64,000 nt of DNA, from contig JABACO010000007.1 in the NCBI GenBank assembly GCA_013339895.1, positions 6,282,675 to 6,346,674 of the forward strand. The letters run 5' to 3'. Positions within the stretch are counted from its first letter, which is position 1, and each line of letters begins with the position of its first letter. This document shows, piece after piece, positions 1 to 13,200 of this stretch. This DNA is from Ephydatia muelleri. Its lineage: Eukaryota; Porifera; Demospongiae; Spongillida; Spongillidae. The position numbers and the translations under genes were made by a program. The notes below the pieces were generated by a model that saw only the letters and a program-made list of their open reading frames with translations, ran no database searches and had not been told where the DNA came from.

Positions 1-542
1 GGGCCCATATCTTACTTGTCCAGGTTAAATATGCAAGTAGCATTTTACCCCTGTTCACATATGCATACATGGCAAAGAATCGCCTGCTTAGTATATCTGG
101 TACTTTGTCCGCAGGTTCATTGAGTCTTGGGTAGCGAGAAATGATATAGGCATTGCCCAGTCAACTTTAGCAACTAAGTAGCTGTCTGACATTTTACTTG
201 TTTAACTGCATGTGAGCTGTGCACCATTTCCAGTGCAGTTCATACTCTGAGTTCTACATACATGTATATATAGTGCCTTTGATTCATCACCAAACAGTAA
301 ATTAAATACACTTTTGGCACTTATACCATTGCCTGTTAATTGTAGTGCTTCATAACCTGCAATCCTCTGCAATCCTCCATTTCGTCATATTCTCTCTTCA
401 GTGTTGTTTCATCTTCCCTTCTGTCAATAAGAATTGGACTGGCAGCTGGAACATTATACCTATAATATTCCATATATAGGGTTCTAGGAAATGAGATTCT
501 ATTTAGTGCTGCGTATCTATACAAGACCTTTGAGTTCTTTGC
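1..542. other. No convincing gene
   Basis: Non-coding AT-rich sequence. A minus-strand open frame at 336-430 follows a CCAG acceptor-like site and ends in a stop. It could be a small terminal exon, but I found no partner exon and no family resemblance. The helicase gene upstream already has its own stop at 1215. Confidence 0.4.
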
Positions 543-806
543 CGCTTTGCTATAATGGGCTATGGGCTATGAGCCAATTAAAGCAAAGAGCACCATGCAC
601 TTAATCTACACTGAAAGCGGTGATACTCCTGAAGGACAGGCACAAAACCAATCATAATGCAGATCTAGACATCGCGCTTTGCTATAATGGGCTATGGGCT
701 ATGAGCCAATTAAAGCAAAGAGCACCATGCACTTAATCTACACTGAAAGCGGTGATACTCCTGAAGGACAGGCACAAAACCAATCATAATGCAGATCTAG
801 ACATCG
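543..806. repeat. Exact 132-bp tandem duplication
   Basis: Two head-to-tail copies, 543-674 and 675-806, appear identical base for base at an offset of exactly 132. Each begins with CGCTTTGCTATAATGG and ends in AGACATCGCG. No open frame runs through it. Perfect identity means either a very recent duplication or an assembly artefact. Confidence 0.9.
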
Positions 807-1214
807 CGCGCGTTCGTTCTGCGCAGATGAGATCGGTACCCATTTGAAGAACAGATAAAATAACCGATTTGATCAAGCAATTGGATCTACAAATGCATGT
901 CTAATATCTCAAAGTTAAATAAATTAACAAAGTCAAAACTGTAGCCCAAAGTAAGATGTGCAAAATGATGGTCACTTGTTTTTCCACCGTTAAATCAAAC
1001 TACATGGAAATACATGCAACATGTATGACGCTATATACCTTGTGTGCTTCAATAGACATGGTGAAAATGGACTGCTCACTTATTATCAGAGATTAGTATC
1101 TCTGTTATTATTGTACACAGAGCATCTGTGCAATTCAAAATAATTACAAGAAGTTAATTGGTAGTGGTACGGAGACGCGTAAAGGATCTTGTTGAAATTT
1201 GTTTCCGGGTTGTT
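807..1214. other. Helicase 3' flank, no gene seen
   Basis: AT-rich sequence immediately 3' of the UPF1-like gene stop (minus strand), so part of it is probably 3' UTR. I did not find a clear AATAAA on the minus strand. Confidence 0.35.
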
Positions 1215-4200
1215 TCATAACTTCTTGCGCTGCCATCTGCCAGTCTTTTCACCTTCACAAACCAGCAGACCTCGCATGTTGTAGTGTTGTATTAGATTAC
1301 GCCAATGGTAATCCTGTATATAGGAACACAAGTAAAGTGTCTTACCATCACTGTTCAAATGCACTTAATTAATGCACGTTACTTTTATGTTAATATCAGC
1401 CAATTCAATATGAATTCAATACGATATGTTGATGTCTAAAAAATATCCAGTTGTAAAACAATATGCATCAGTTGTCCACTCTATACTTTAGGTCTTTAGC
1501 CTCTACTAGAAACTAGCATAAGAAATGTAATTGGAATTAGTACTTGACTCATTTGACCACATTGCCAGGCACAGAAGATAGATTGGATGATTTATGATCA
1601 TTACTTGTGATATTATTTCAAGATCTACAAGAGTACAGTGAGATGATAGGGAAAATAATTAAGTGCACTGCAGGATAGAGCGTGTGTTGGTACTGCGGCC
1701 ATAGAGGTCAGCCCCCCACCCCCATTAGACTTGGAGGCATTGAGCTAGAAGTGACCGTCAATGCTTCTGGAGCCGACTCTACATAGCTTTCCACTGCAGC
1801 TGCCAGTGGTATGCAATGCCAGCCCAATTCTGCATGCTACAGTAGCGGCTCGCTGCACATTCGCATATCAGCAAAAATAACTAAATTCGCCTGGAAATTG
1901 TAGAAACTGTTGGTTTTCGTAGCAAACTTTGCCGCTTGCCATCTAAGGACTCACTGTCAAGCCTAAGTTAATTGCATTGATATCTTAAAAACGGTGAAGT
2001 GATTAGATGGCAAATCGATAAAGTTTGCTACGAAACTAACAGTTTCTACAATTTCCAGGTGAATTTTTACTGATGTGCGAATATGCTAATGTGCTGATGC
2101 GCGAGCCGCTACTGTATATGCTTACGTGTACGTTGTGTTTTTACTGAATAACCAATTTACAAACCCAAGTAACTGAAAAATGAATCACTGAATTCCAATA
2201 ATTATTCATCAAATATTGCATATAGTAGTCTTTAGGCCAACACACAGAAACAAAAGAAATGCGCAGCAGCGCAAGTACAGCACACGCGCATGTATATAAC
2301 TAATCAAAATGCTACAGCGCACAACTGTTATGTAACAATGATAATAGTGGTGTGATGTTATCTGATAAGAAGTCAGGATGTAAAATTTACGCAACTTTCT
2401 ACGTTTATTTTGTTTGCTTAATAAAGTAGTCATTTACAAAGGTCAGGATCAATGCTGCATGACATTGAAATGAAAAAAAAATTGTCTAATTATAAGTACA
2501 GATATCTAGCTCACCTGTGAAAGCAGACTAGCATTTCCAATGATAATTAATCCACGTTTTGCTCTTGTCAGGGCAACATTCAGGCGTCGCCGATCATTCA
2601 AAAAACCCATTTTGTTTGCGTCATTGGAACGTACACAAGAAAATATGATGTAATCCTTCTCCCTTCCTTGGAAACCATCCACGCTGTATATTTCAAGTTC
2701 CTAGATCAATAATCCATGAATGAAATGTATAAGTATGATTTTTATTTATTTATTTTTAATTCACAGATGTACATTTTAGTTGCAAGACAGTATAAAAGGG
2801 ATACAAATAGTGATGGATGAAATCTTTATGTTGGAGTTACTGACACAAAATCCTACACTTCCATTTTTTGACCATTTACTCAATATGAAAGTACATGCAA
2901 TGCACTGAGATGTAGAAAATGAATTTTGCTGGCTGGATTGAAAAGGAATTCATGCAAAAAATGTGTTCAATCTTTCAAAATTATTCACCCTCAATTTGTA
3001 CCACTTTTTTTTTTTTTTTACAATGCATCAGTTCACCTTTTTGTTGGTGCCCTTTGGCAACGACCACTTGATCACCTTCCTCTGCTCGTTGTATGGTGTG
3101 ATTACTCCAATCTGTGATTCCACAACATTCGCATCCAGTAACATGTCTATCACTTTTCCAACACACTGTGCCTCATCACTGATGCACGTGATGTACACAT
3201 TGCCAAAAGAGGAAATAGTGTCTATAACACATGCGTGTAATGATATAACATGCTCACAAAAGTGTGTCTCACTTGTTGAAAAATGACTGCTCAGTGAATG
3301 TCTCTTCCTTCCCAGTGCAGTCCCAGAAGAAAGTAGGCCTATTATGATCAGGCCAAGGGAACCGTCTGGCTATGAGAAGCAGAGATAGAAAAATATTATT
3401 TGACAGACTATCGCTACTCGCACAGCTCGCCCAAAGTCTTTGGCTGTGTCGGCTCTGTTCGGAAGGCTAAGCATCGTCCTAGTCAGAGCCAATTCAAGGA
3501 CCATAGTAGCTAGGTCTTCAGTTTATTGACGCCTTTTGTCTTAGTTTAATTTCGTGTATGAAATTGTAATTTATTTAAAAAAATTATGGCGTGTAAGTGG
3601 ACATAATAAATATGGTAATTGTAGAGTTCCTACTTGTCAAATTCATTAATACCCCGCACAATGCATCAAATGCTGATCTCAATTTTTTCCTGCTGCCTCG
3701 TAAGCATAAATTGGTTTCTCTGAAAATGGCAAAAGCCATCCTGGCCCGAACCCAGCCTGTCACACTTCACTCAAGGACTTTTCCAATGTATAAAGCTAAT
3801 TTTTTCAGCCAAGCGCTTGATCAAAACATTTGCTTCGTGCACGTGGGTGTCTTGAAATTGATGCAAAATAAACTAATTGTTGACAATTCATTAAACCATT
3901 TGACCGATGTACATGGGAAAGAATTAAAAAATCCATTTAAAGTCCAATTAAAATTGCATAGTTCAAATAAATTACCAAAAAGTCTTTACACACTTTTTGT
4001 TGTATGGTATCCTCTGATTTATTGTTTTTAAAAACAATACATTCAAACTTCTGAACCAATTTAATGAAGACCAATCAATGTTTTCCAACTGAGTTCAATT
4101 CATTTCCCTATTGAGCTTGGCCTTATGGTTTACATTGTATCAGAGAGTTTTATTATGATTTGATAATTCAGAATTCTATATTCACCATAATTCAGAATGA

Positions 4201-7200
4201 ATTAATTATTGTCAAGCTGTGGCAAATTATTTATAAACAACTTTCCTTGTTACAGGCACAACCAGTGGAATGATTGTTGAGATCATGAAATATGAGTCAA
4301 ATAAAGATGAAAAATTACAAAAATGATATAAATGTACATATGATTAGTGCATGCATCTGATTTGGCAAAGGCAGAGTTTGTAATTGGTAGACTTTACTAT
4401 TGAATTCGATTTCAATTTCTATATGGCAAGCAGTATATTTTGCATACAGGCACTTTAGTACATCACAATGGATAAAATGGAACAAGATCTGTGCTTCAAG
4501 GGGCAGTTGTACAAAATAGTGTAAATATGTGTATTTAAAGATGTACTTTGGTGCATACTGATAGCTACAAACATGAAAAGTTCCAAAGGGCTACTACCAC
4601 AAATATCTACCTGCCATTCGGTCCGAAGATTTCACTCCATCTTTCAGTTCATTGGAATAAAATTCCTGTGAAGGAAACTTGGACAGGGCAGGATGCATGC
4701 GATACTGGGTGGTCAGTTGTACTGGTTTGATGCCACACTTAAATAAACGTTCAAACAAAGATGTCTGAAGACCAGCCCTAAACATTGCAAAGGTTCATAC
4801 AGCAATGCATATGAGGCTAACCGATGATAATAATATTCAAGTGCAATACATTGAATACACATGGTCAGGAACTTGCCTGACAGCAGCTTTATCCATTACA
4901 ACAGGTCCCAGCTGGCAGTGGTCTCCAATCAATATCACCTTGTCCCTTCCATGAAACACAATGGGTATCATACATTCTGGTTCTGTTGCCTTTATATTTC
5001 GAATGGTATTTCAGAGTATAGAGCACTTCTGTGTCTTATTGTCTTACCTGCCCACATTCATCCACAAGAATCATTTGAAAACGGCAGCTAAACAGTTTTC
5101 TATCCCCTGCACCAACACATGTACAGCACACCACTTGTGCATTCTGTGAAAGGGGGAAGAAGATTAAAAGTACTTGTCAGTATTCATGAAACATCATATT
5201 TATATAATAAGAAAAAAGTCTACAGAATAAGTGATGCTTGCTCTATTTTTTCTGCAGCAAATCCTGTCTGCCTACACGATTTCAATAATATCTTTCCTTG
5301 TTAAGGTAGTAGTTTAGAGAGAAAAACGGAAGGAGAGAATAATGTGATTGTCTTACTTTTAAGACGGAAATCTCGCACTGACGTTCTAGCTTACTGCGCG
5401 CTTTGCCATCCAGGGCCTCCAGTCGTTTGTATCTGAATAATATTATATTTGCATTTACATACATGAATCAAGGTTATGGCACAAAACAGTTTTTTGTAAG
5501 ATGGTTAAGAGTGATGCAAAGCATACAATTTGATATTATTAGTTGTAGTTTTGTACATGTATTGTGAATCTGTTGCTCGCGGACCACAGTATTTAGCATT
5601 TTTATTTCATTTTTTTTTTAAAGCTGAAATACTTTCTGTGTTGATAAATAATAGCCTCTGTGCTTGCGCTTGGGATCGCCGCATTGTTGTGGACTTGTGG
5701 CTATCCACTCTGGGCATTCAGGCTGGGCATTGAGGGACGAGACACACTTTCTGAAAGAACGACTCGTTGTGTTAACAAGCAGACGAAGTTCAGGTCACCA
5801 TATTGGAAGAAACAACTGCTCTGATTGCATGACCTTGGTATACCGTATATGCTCGTATGCAAACTGCAGCGACTGACTGATGTTAATCAATAAACTCGCA
5901 CGGATGCGTATGTTCAGCATGCATAAGAAAATATGCAAACACAGTAGTTTACTAGTTCCCTACTCTCTTTTGAAAGATTTTTTTATCATACTCGTTCGAT
6001 TTATAATAGCACAACAAAACGCATCATACACCTTATCGTTATGCGCGATTACGATGTCGATGGCAATGCCACTATCAAAGTCTCCGCGGATAGAAACTTC
6101 GACGAGAGTCTCTACGTTTACATTGCATTATTCCTACTTGTGCATATGCAGTTTTGTCACCATTGCATCTGAGAACCTTCGTTGCGTGTGCTTGTTGATA
6201 TGAGTGAGATAAAGAAGTACCTTTTTGAACAGACTGTGATCTTTCAAATTGATTCTAAGCATATTGTGAAAAACTTACAAGAAGTTGGTCCAAATGAATT
6301 AAAATCTTTTTGTATATCACTGAAGCCTGGCAGTAGTGGTAAGACTTACTTAAAACAATCACAGACTGGAGTAATTGGCCACAATACACATACGTACATG
6401 TACATAATTATAGGCCAAAAATTGTTTTCTGCATGGTAGTCGTACAAAGCAGAAGAAGTGGGCTGCTGCTATACAGTATAACTAATCCACACAGTGTGAC
6501 TCGGATAGGGATGGATCATCCAATGGATTATGAGGTGGCTGTTAGCCGGTTTAATTCCTCCATCTCGTCATTTGGAGAATCGCCGTTAAATAAAAAAGAA
6601 GCTGCAGTGTTCAAAGAAATACGAAAGAAGAAAAGTGCAGAAGATTCACGAGTCTATTTCGAGGACACTGCTGCACGAGCTCAGGCCACAAGGTACTAAA
6701 GAAGTGGAAGGAAATTATTACGTGGTTGAAAGATGAATAATAGTTTCAGCACCAGAAATGAAAAGGTTCAAACCCTGACTATTTTGCCGAAGAGTTGGAG
6801 CATTAGTATAATGATGTAGGAATTCGGGAATTGGGGATTCTTTCTATTCCAAACCTCAAAAAAGTACCACAGCTACAAGAAATAATTGATGAGGTTAATG
6901 CATTTTGCAAGAGTAAGGAGATCAGTAGATCCATGCCAGGAATGAAGGATTATATCTCAGTGACAGTTGATGAAAAATGTGTTCATCAGCAGACGTACCT
7001 TGTTCTTAGAAACTTAAAGGCTGCATTTCAGAAATTTCGGAAATGTTTCCCCAGAGTTTCCAAGTTTGCAGTATTGAGACCAAAAGAATGCATTATTGCA
7101 GGGGCCAGTGGTACGTACCCATTATGTCTGGGTCTCTACCACTCATCAGAATGTTAAATTCATGATTCATGGAGTCAAGCTTACAAGCCTTCAATAGGGT

Positions 7201-10200
7201 CAACTAGGTATAGTACCAGCAGTGCATGGGTCTCAATAGATTGATCAAATTTGGGAAGTGTTTCTACATCAGTCAAGGAGTTTGCGGATATACTTTGTAA
7301 AAAGCTGACTTTATTGGATGTTTTTGCTTACACAGTGGTGAAGTAGCAAAATGGACAATTGGACACTTGTGGGTCACACAGTGAGATTAAAAATGGAGAA
7401 GAGAACAAGTCTGTTTTCTTTATGTAGTCATCATAAAATCTGGACTTCCAATTGGTGCCCCCAGGATTTCAAGGGTTAGGTGTAGTTGACGAAGGTATGC
7501 TGGAAATTGAAAACTTGAAACAGTTCTGCATTGGGACTACACAAATTGATAGGTTGAGGATCAAACCCTTTGGCTTGCAGAGCCTGGACAAGCCAGAGCC
7601 TTAGATAGTCTTAGAAGTTGGTTGTGGATGGGGACAGGATAATCCCAGAACCCGACCAGAAGACATTATGGTATCCAATTGCGATGGTGGCACTTCAGCT
7701 GCTTTTGGTACCACCATTGCACCTCTGCTTAATTCACTCTCTAAATTGGAAGGGGGCATGTGCCATGGTCCAAGGTGTTTCAGCCAAGGCAACTGAACGC
7801 AGAAAGCATACCACAAATGATGCCAAGTATGCAGAGTTGTGCTGGCAATGCATACAGCATGATGCAGCAGGTGGATGAACTTTTTTTATGTGCAATGTGT
7901 ATGTGTGTGTGTTGGTTTGTCTTTCATTATGTAATTTGTTCTATTATGCATAATCCTTACTTAAAAACAGCAAAATGTCAATATTATTATTTTTTGCACT
8001 GTTATTACAATTACACATGGAGATTGCATATACAGTGCAATTCTAATCACCAGGTATTAGCATAACATTCGCATCAGTAGTGTTTTTTCGTGTAATAATT
8101 TAAACAGTAATTTGTGCTTATGTTGTATGTATTAGCCAGCTGCCGGTTTCAATAAAACAGTTTGTGCCAATGCTACAACTATCTTCTAATAAGATATACC
8201 TTACTGCTTGAGTGTTTTTGCATCTAAGTCTGCATTCCATCATCGACTATAAGCCTCTGTAAACTGTCCTGTGTTCTTTGCATGCTATATTATCACATGT
8301 GTTAAAATTATATTAATGTTAAATAAAATACAAATCAAAATAAACTTAATAATAATAATAATCTTGTCATGCTGCTTCGTGGCTTACTGTTGTCCCCTCC
8401 CCAGGCCTTAACTTGCATCTGGAGCCAAATGAATTCCAGATTGCTGTGAAGTGGTGGTTAGGAATGGATGTTACATTTGGTTCTGGCTGTCCTCACTGCC
8501 CTGACCACAGGCTGGACCCGCTTGGTCACCATGCACTGACGTGCAAACACGGGGGGGATGTAGTCTTACGTCACAACAGCCTACGGGATGTTTTTGTAGA
8601 GTTTTGCCACAGAGCCTGTCTAGGTGGTCAGGTAGAAGTGGGAAGTGGTCAAGGTCATGACAGGCTTAACTCTCGTCCTGCAGATGTTTTGGTTAAAAAC
8701 TGGCACCTTGGCAAACCTGCTGCATTTGACCTCACCATCACTTCTCCGCTTAATCCAACCACTTTGACGGAAGCGGGAGTGAAGTGTGGGTCATCTGCTC
8801 AGGTTGCCGAGGTTAGGAAGCATGCTGCTAATGATGGGAAATGTAAGGAGCTGGGGTGGGTATGTATTCCACTAGCTGTGGAGTCGTATGGATGCTGGGG
8901 CATGGAAGCCCAGGAATCTTTTAAACGTCTGGCGGCTCGTCTAGCGATCCAAATGGGATGCAGCAGATCGCAGGCTACTACCACATTGTACCAGAGGCTG
9001 AGCCTTTCCCTCGTGAGAGCTAATGCAAGAGCATTGCTCTCCCGTGCAAGGGTTCATTTGGAGGAGGGGGGTTGAGGTGTGAGTGTGGATTTATAGTTAT
9101 AGGTGACTTTACTATAATTAAGGTGCATTTATTTAGACCAGTATATGTGTTGATTGTGTATTATTATAGTACATGTAATAATAATAATAATAGTGCATTT
9201 ATTCTCATTAGTGTATTCTTGTATCCTGTATATTATTATTATTAATAATAATTTTTACAATAATAATAACCATCAAACTTATTCTTAATCTGGATTTTTT
9301 AATGACTTGGGACCCTAACAGAAGAAGTGTTAATCATTTGTATCTTGTGATGGGCATACATGTAATAATAAACTATGAATACTGTCGAGTAATTAAATGT
9401 ACTGCACTTTTGTACTGAATCATGCACAGTGTAGCTTGGTTTTCATATGAATGCAGATATCCCTAGTTTATCACAAACCACCAATTTTATCTCCATGCGG
9501 TGCATAAACAAATTGGTTTCATGATTAGACACTAGATTAATATTATGCATGTACCTGGGATCAGACTTGATTTTATGCTGTAATTTTAACTTAGCCATTC
9601 TGTAGTGAAAGACAGGGGGAGAGAAATAGATATTGGACTGGCCAACGTTACAGAGTGTAACTTACAATTTTGCATCCCTACTGTTATATGAATCCAAATG
9701 GCTATTTCCTGCAACCTTCGAGCTGACTCGCACCACATCTAACCCTAATATTGTCCCATATTTGTTAATTAGTACATTACAATTCGAATTTGTACCATGC
9801 TCAGCAATCATTAGACAAAGGTTATCCACTGCTGAATTGCTGGGAGCACATACAAGCACCTTTCTGCAAGGTAACCAAAGGTTATATGCATTTTGTATGT
9901 ATTGAATGAGGTGTTGTTCCACATATACACGACATGATCAAGACACATTTTGTCCAATGTGGAAAATGCCACTAGTTACTATGAAATGCTCGATGTCAGC
10001 TACTGTAATCATTATTGCTCGCTTTATTGATATCCCATTATACAGCTGTTAAGTGTACAAGAAGACAACTATTCTATAAATTGAATTAGGAAAGCATACA
10101 AATCTGATATATTATGAATGTAGGAAACTGAATTAAAAATAAATGTACGGATTGCATGATGTAAGTGAACTCTTATTCAACGTTTGATATAACAAAGACT

Positions 10201-13200
10201 TCTTAACCAAATTTCTACAGGTAATTTCAAAAGCCAAATATGCATGTCAACTTTACAACAAATACTGTGTGGAGACTTGCATATAGATATCTTAATGTTG
10301 CTTGCATGTCAAAAAGCAAAAGAGTATTGCACTACATGTGCCATCGATAATCTCCAATCTGTGTTGTTGCTGACAAGATAAAGCATAAAATAATAATTTA
10401 AACAAAGAATGAAATGAATTGTAGATTGGACATTTGAGCTGTGTCTAAAATGTACATCTGGATGTTGAAATTGAATGGCAGAGATTTATGATACTATCAC
10501 CATTCATTCTATTATTACACATAGCAATTGTAATTGTATGCAGTGCTCAATAATAAGATCAAACATTAAACATGTGACATGTTATAGATAATTATGCAGT
10601 TCTCAGTTAAGTCCACCCTCACCTGTTCTTTCTCGATCCTTACAAAGTTGTAGACAATAGCAGCTGCTGTGGCTGTCTTCCCAGTGCCTGGTGGACCCTG
10701 GATAAGGCACAGTGGTTGCTGAAGGCTGCTTTGAATGGCTTTATTTTGACTGCCATTCAATAGACATCCATTTAGACCACGAAATCTGTTTCATTATTAC
10801 AAAGGAGGAATAATTTTGATTGAAATGGCTAGCACTATTTAGATACTTACTGGACAGGCTTTGGCATTGGTGTACATGATTGGCTAGTTTCAACAGAAGT
10901 GCATTGTCCTAATAGCATTTGTTTTATAGAATGGATGAGTTTACAGGATGGAGTGGCAAATCGTTTAAGAGCTGATTTCATGCGTTCAAATGTAGTTGGG
11001 TTCCATTCAATATAGGCTCTGAAGTAGTGGCCTTGCTCAGCTGTGATACTTGGTACTGTAATGTAAACTTTATCTTTGAAGTTAAAGAACGTATGTTTGT
11101 AAGCACTGTGATGAAATAAAATGATGACATGCTTACCTGATAGCAGTTTGCAAACAATTCCTGTGGTGATGTAGTCACTCTCAATGTGATTTAGATGCAC
11201 TCTACTCCCTACAGTAAGGTATTTGTCTGGAAAAATTAAGAAAAACACGATCAGTTTGATGTATCCCAGCCCAGTTATTAATGATTGTTATGTTCGTTGG
11301 TGTACACAGCAACATTAAATATGCATGTATTAAAACACATCAAGGATTAACCTGACCACTATGAAGTTATGTAATATAAGCTGTCATAGTTTGATTGCTA
11401 AGGTAGTACATGGCAGTGTTTCGTGCCACAGCCGCAATCTTTGGTGGACAGTGGAATGACAGGAACTAAGTGCTCAAGGACATTCAATATCTGATTGTCA
11501 TATATTGATATAGTTGTGTGTTATATGGAGTCAGTTGGCTAGCATTGTAATGACTTGTCATCAACACCTTAGTCAGCTGGTCATTAGCAATCAAGTGCAG
11601 GCTTAAGCTTGCCTGTTCCAGAACATTATTAGCTATTTATATACAGGCTGAGCATTATGTTGGGTATGTCAAGATCTATGCTCTTCCTATTATAACTGAA
11701 GTTAGTCTCATTACAGTAGCTGATTTGATACTAAAATAGAAAATAGAATAAGATATTATCTACCACTAGTAAATCATTCCATTTAGCAAAAGAATGAATT
11801 TGGATGCCATGTTAATTTTGGAACGTGTCAGAAAAGAACTTACAGGCAAGTAAACCTCAGAAATGCTTCACCTGCAGAGTACATATAGGGTGCTTAGCAC
11901 TGTACCCTTGCATGCACCTGCAGATAGTACAGATTGTAATGTCTGTGCTCTGGTTTTGTTAAGTCAGCATTGATTATAAAGGAGTTAGTGTAGAAGTGGA
12001 GACATTTTATGCATGCCTTCACAACTTAAGTTTCATTGAAGAAACTTTTAAAATAGCTTAACACTGTAGAAGTTGAAGAATGTGATGAATTTCAATATGT
12101 TATGGGACATTTTGTTGCGATGGCCTCGTGTTAAGTATCTGATCTCTTTGACTAACTTTGATCCATTTTAATTTCCCCATCATACCTGAGCTAAAGCCTA
12201 AAAATGATGATAAGTTAATTCACCCTCAATCAAATGAAATTGCATTTAAATTGAACCATCAACCATCCATCAAGTGATTCAAAGTTACCATTCCAAAATC
12301 CATGTACAAAGTGTGAAATGCTTGCAACATTTATTTGCGTAGAACAAAAATTCATTATAATGCAAACTAATATTGGCACTCATACAGTACAGCATTCTTA
12401 TTGTCACTTACTGTTCTCCAGCCATGGGTTTTGAAAGAAGCCTTCACCTTCTCCTGTCCATGAAACATCAATTTCCAATTTGGTTTCAGATATTTGTGCT
12501 TCTTTCTGATAAGCAGCATCTTGGCAAATAATTGGTAGAAGTATGTCCTTGTACTTTTCAAAGCTAGAATAACTACAAAATCATTTCCTTATGACACAAT
12601 GTTTCTATTTATATATTGCACGGCTTCCCTTACACCAGTTGAGCAGATGTTAGTTTAGTATCTTGATGCTTTGTTATTCTGGCCGTTTCCTTCACAGATG
12701 TCTGCATCTGTACAAATAGAAAATATTACAGACATTTGTATCTATGCTTCTCATCCTCTGCATACCTTTGCCAATTTTTCCACAGTGTGTCCCTCTTTGC
12801 TCTTCCATGGTACATTGCTGTGTTCATATAGCAGGTCTGTAGCCAGACCTTTGCCTGGGGGGCCTGGGGGGGGGGGGGGGGGGGGGGTGTGCTCAAGCAC
12901 ATAATCTATGTGTGTTTTGCAGGTAAATGGATGGTACAGCCTGAAGGGCAAATCAAGCAAGAATAAAATGATTCCAAATTATAGTACTACATTTTGGTGC
13001 CATAATAGCATTCTTAAAGAGTATTTTCTGATGGGCTATCAGTTTAGTAATTGTCAATGTAGGGCACTCTCGTTACACCTCAAATATACATGAAGTTACA
13101 GCAAATGTTTTGGCAATAACACTGCTACACTGTACACCATCCACTGGTTTTTTGAAGTGCCTGTATACTGGCCCATGTAGAATAATATTGGCTGTGCCAT

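Larger units (their letters stand above)
5433..9665 (-). other. 4.2-kb TE-filled intron of helicase gene
   Basis: This gap separates the exon encoding VLVCAPSN (9859-9666) from the exon at 5432-5357. The splice phases on both sides agree (two bases carried over). It is by far the longest intron in the helicase core and contains three plus-strand element fragments, so its length is explained by insertions. Confidence 0.75.

Noticed and set aside
336..524. An alternative last exon for the helicase.
   Set aside because: The 1313-1215 exon matches the UPF1 C-terminus after motif VI and supplies a stop. No evidence supports use of the distal one.
11106..11136. A 31-nt intron ending at CATCACAG.
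   Set aside because: It would shift the helicase frame. The acceptor 32 bases further on gives a 63-nt intron that keeps frame and family spacing.
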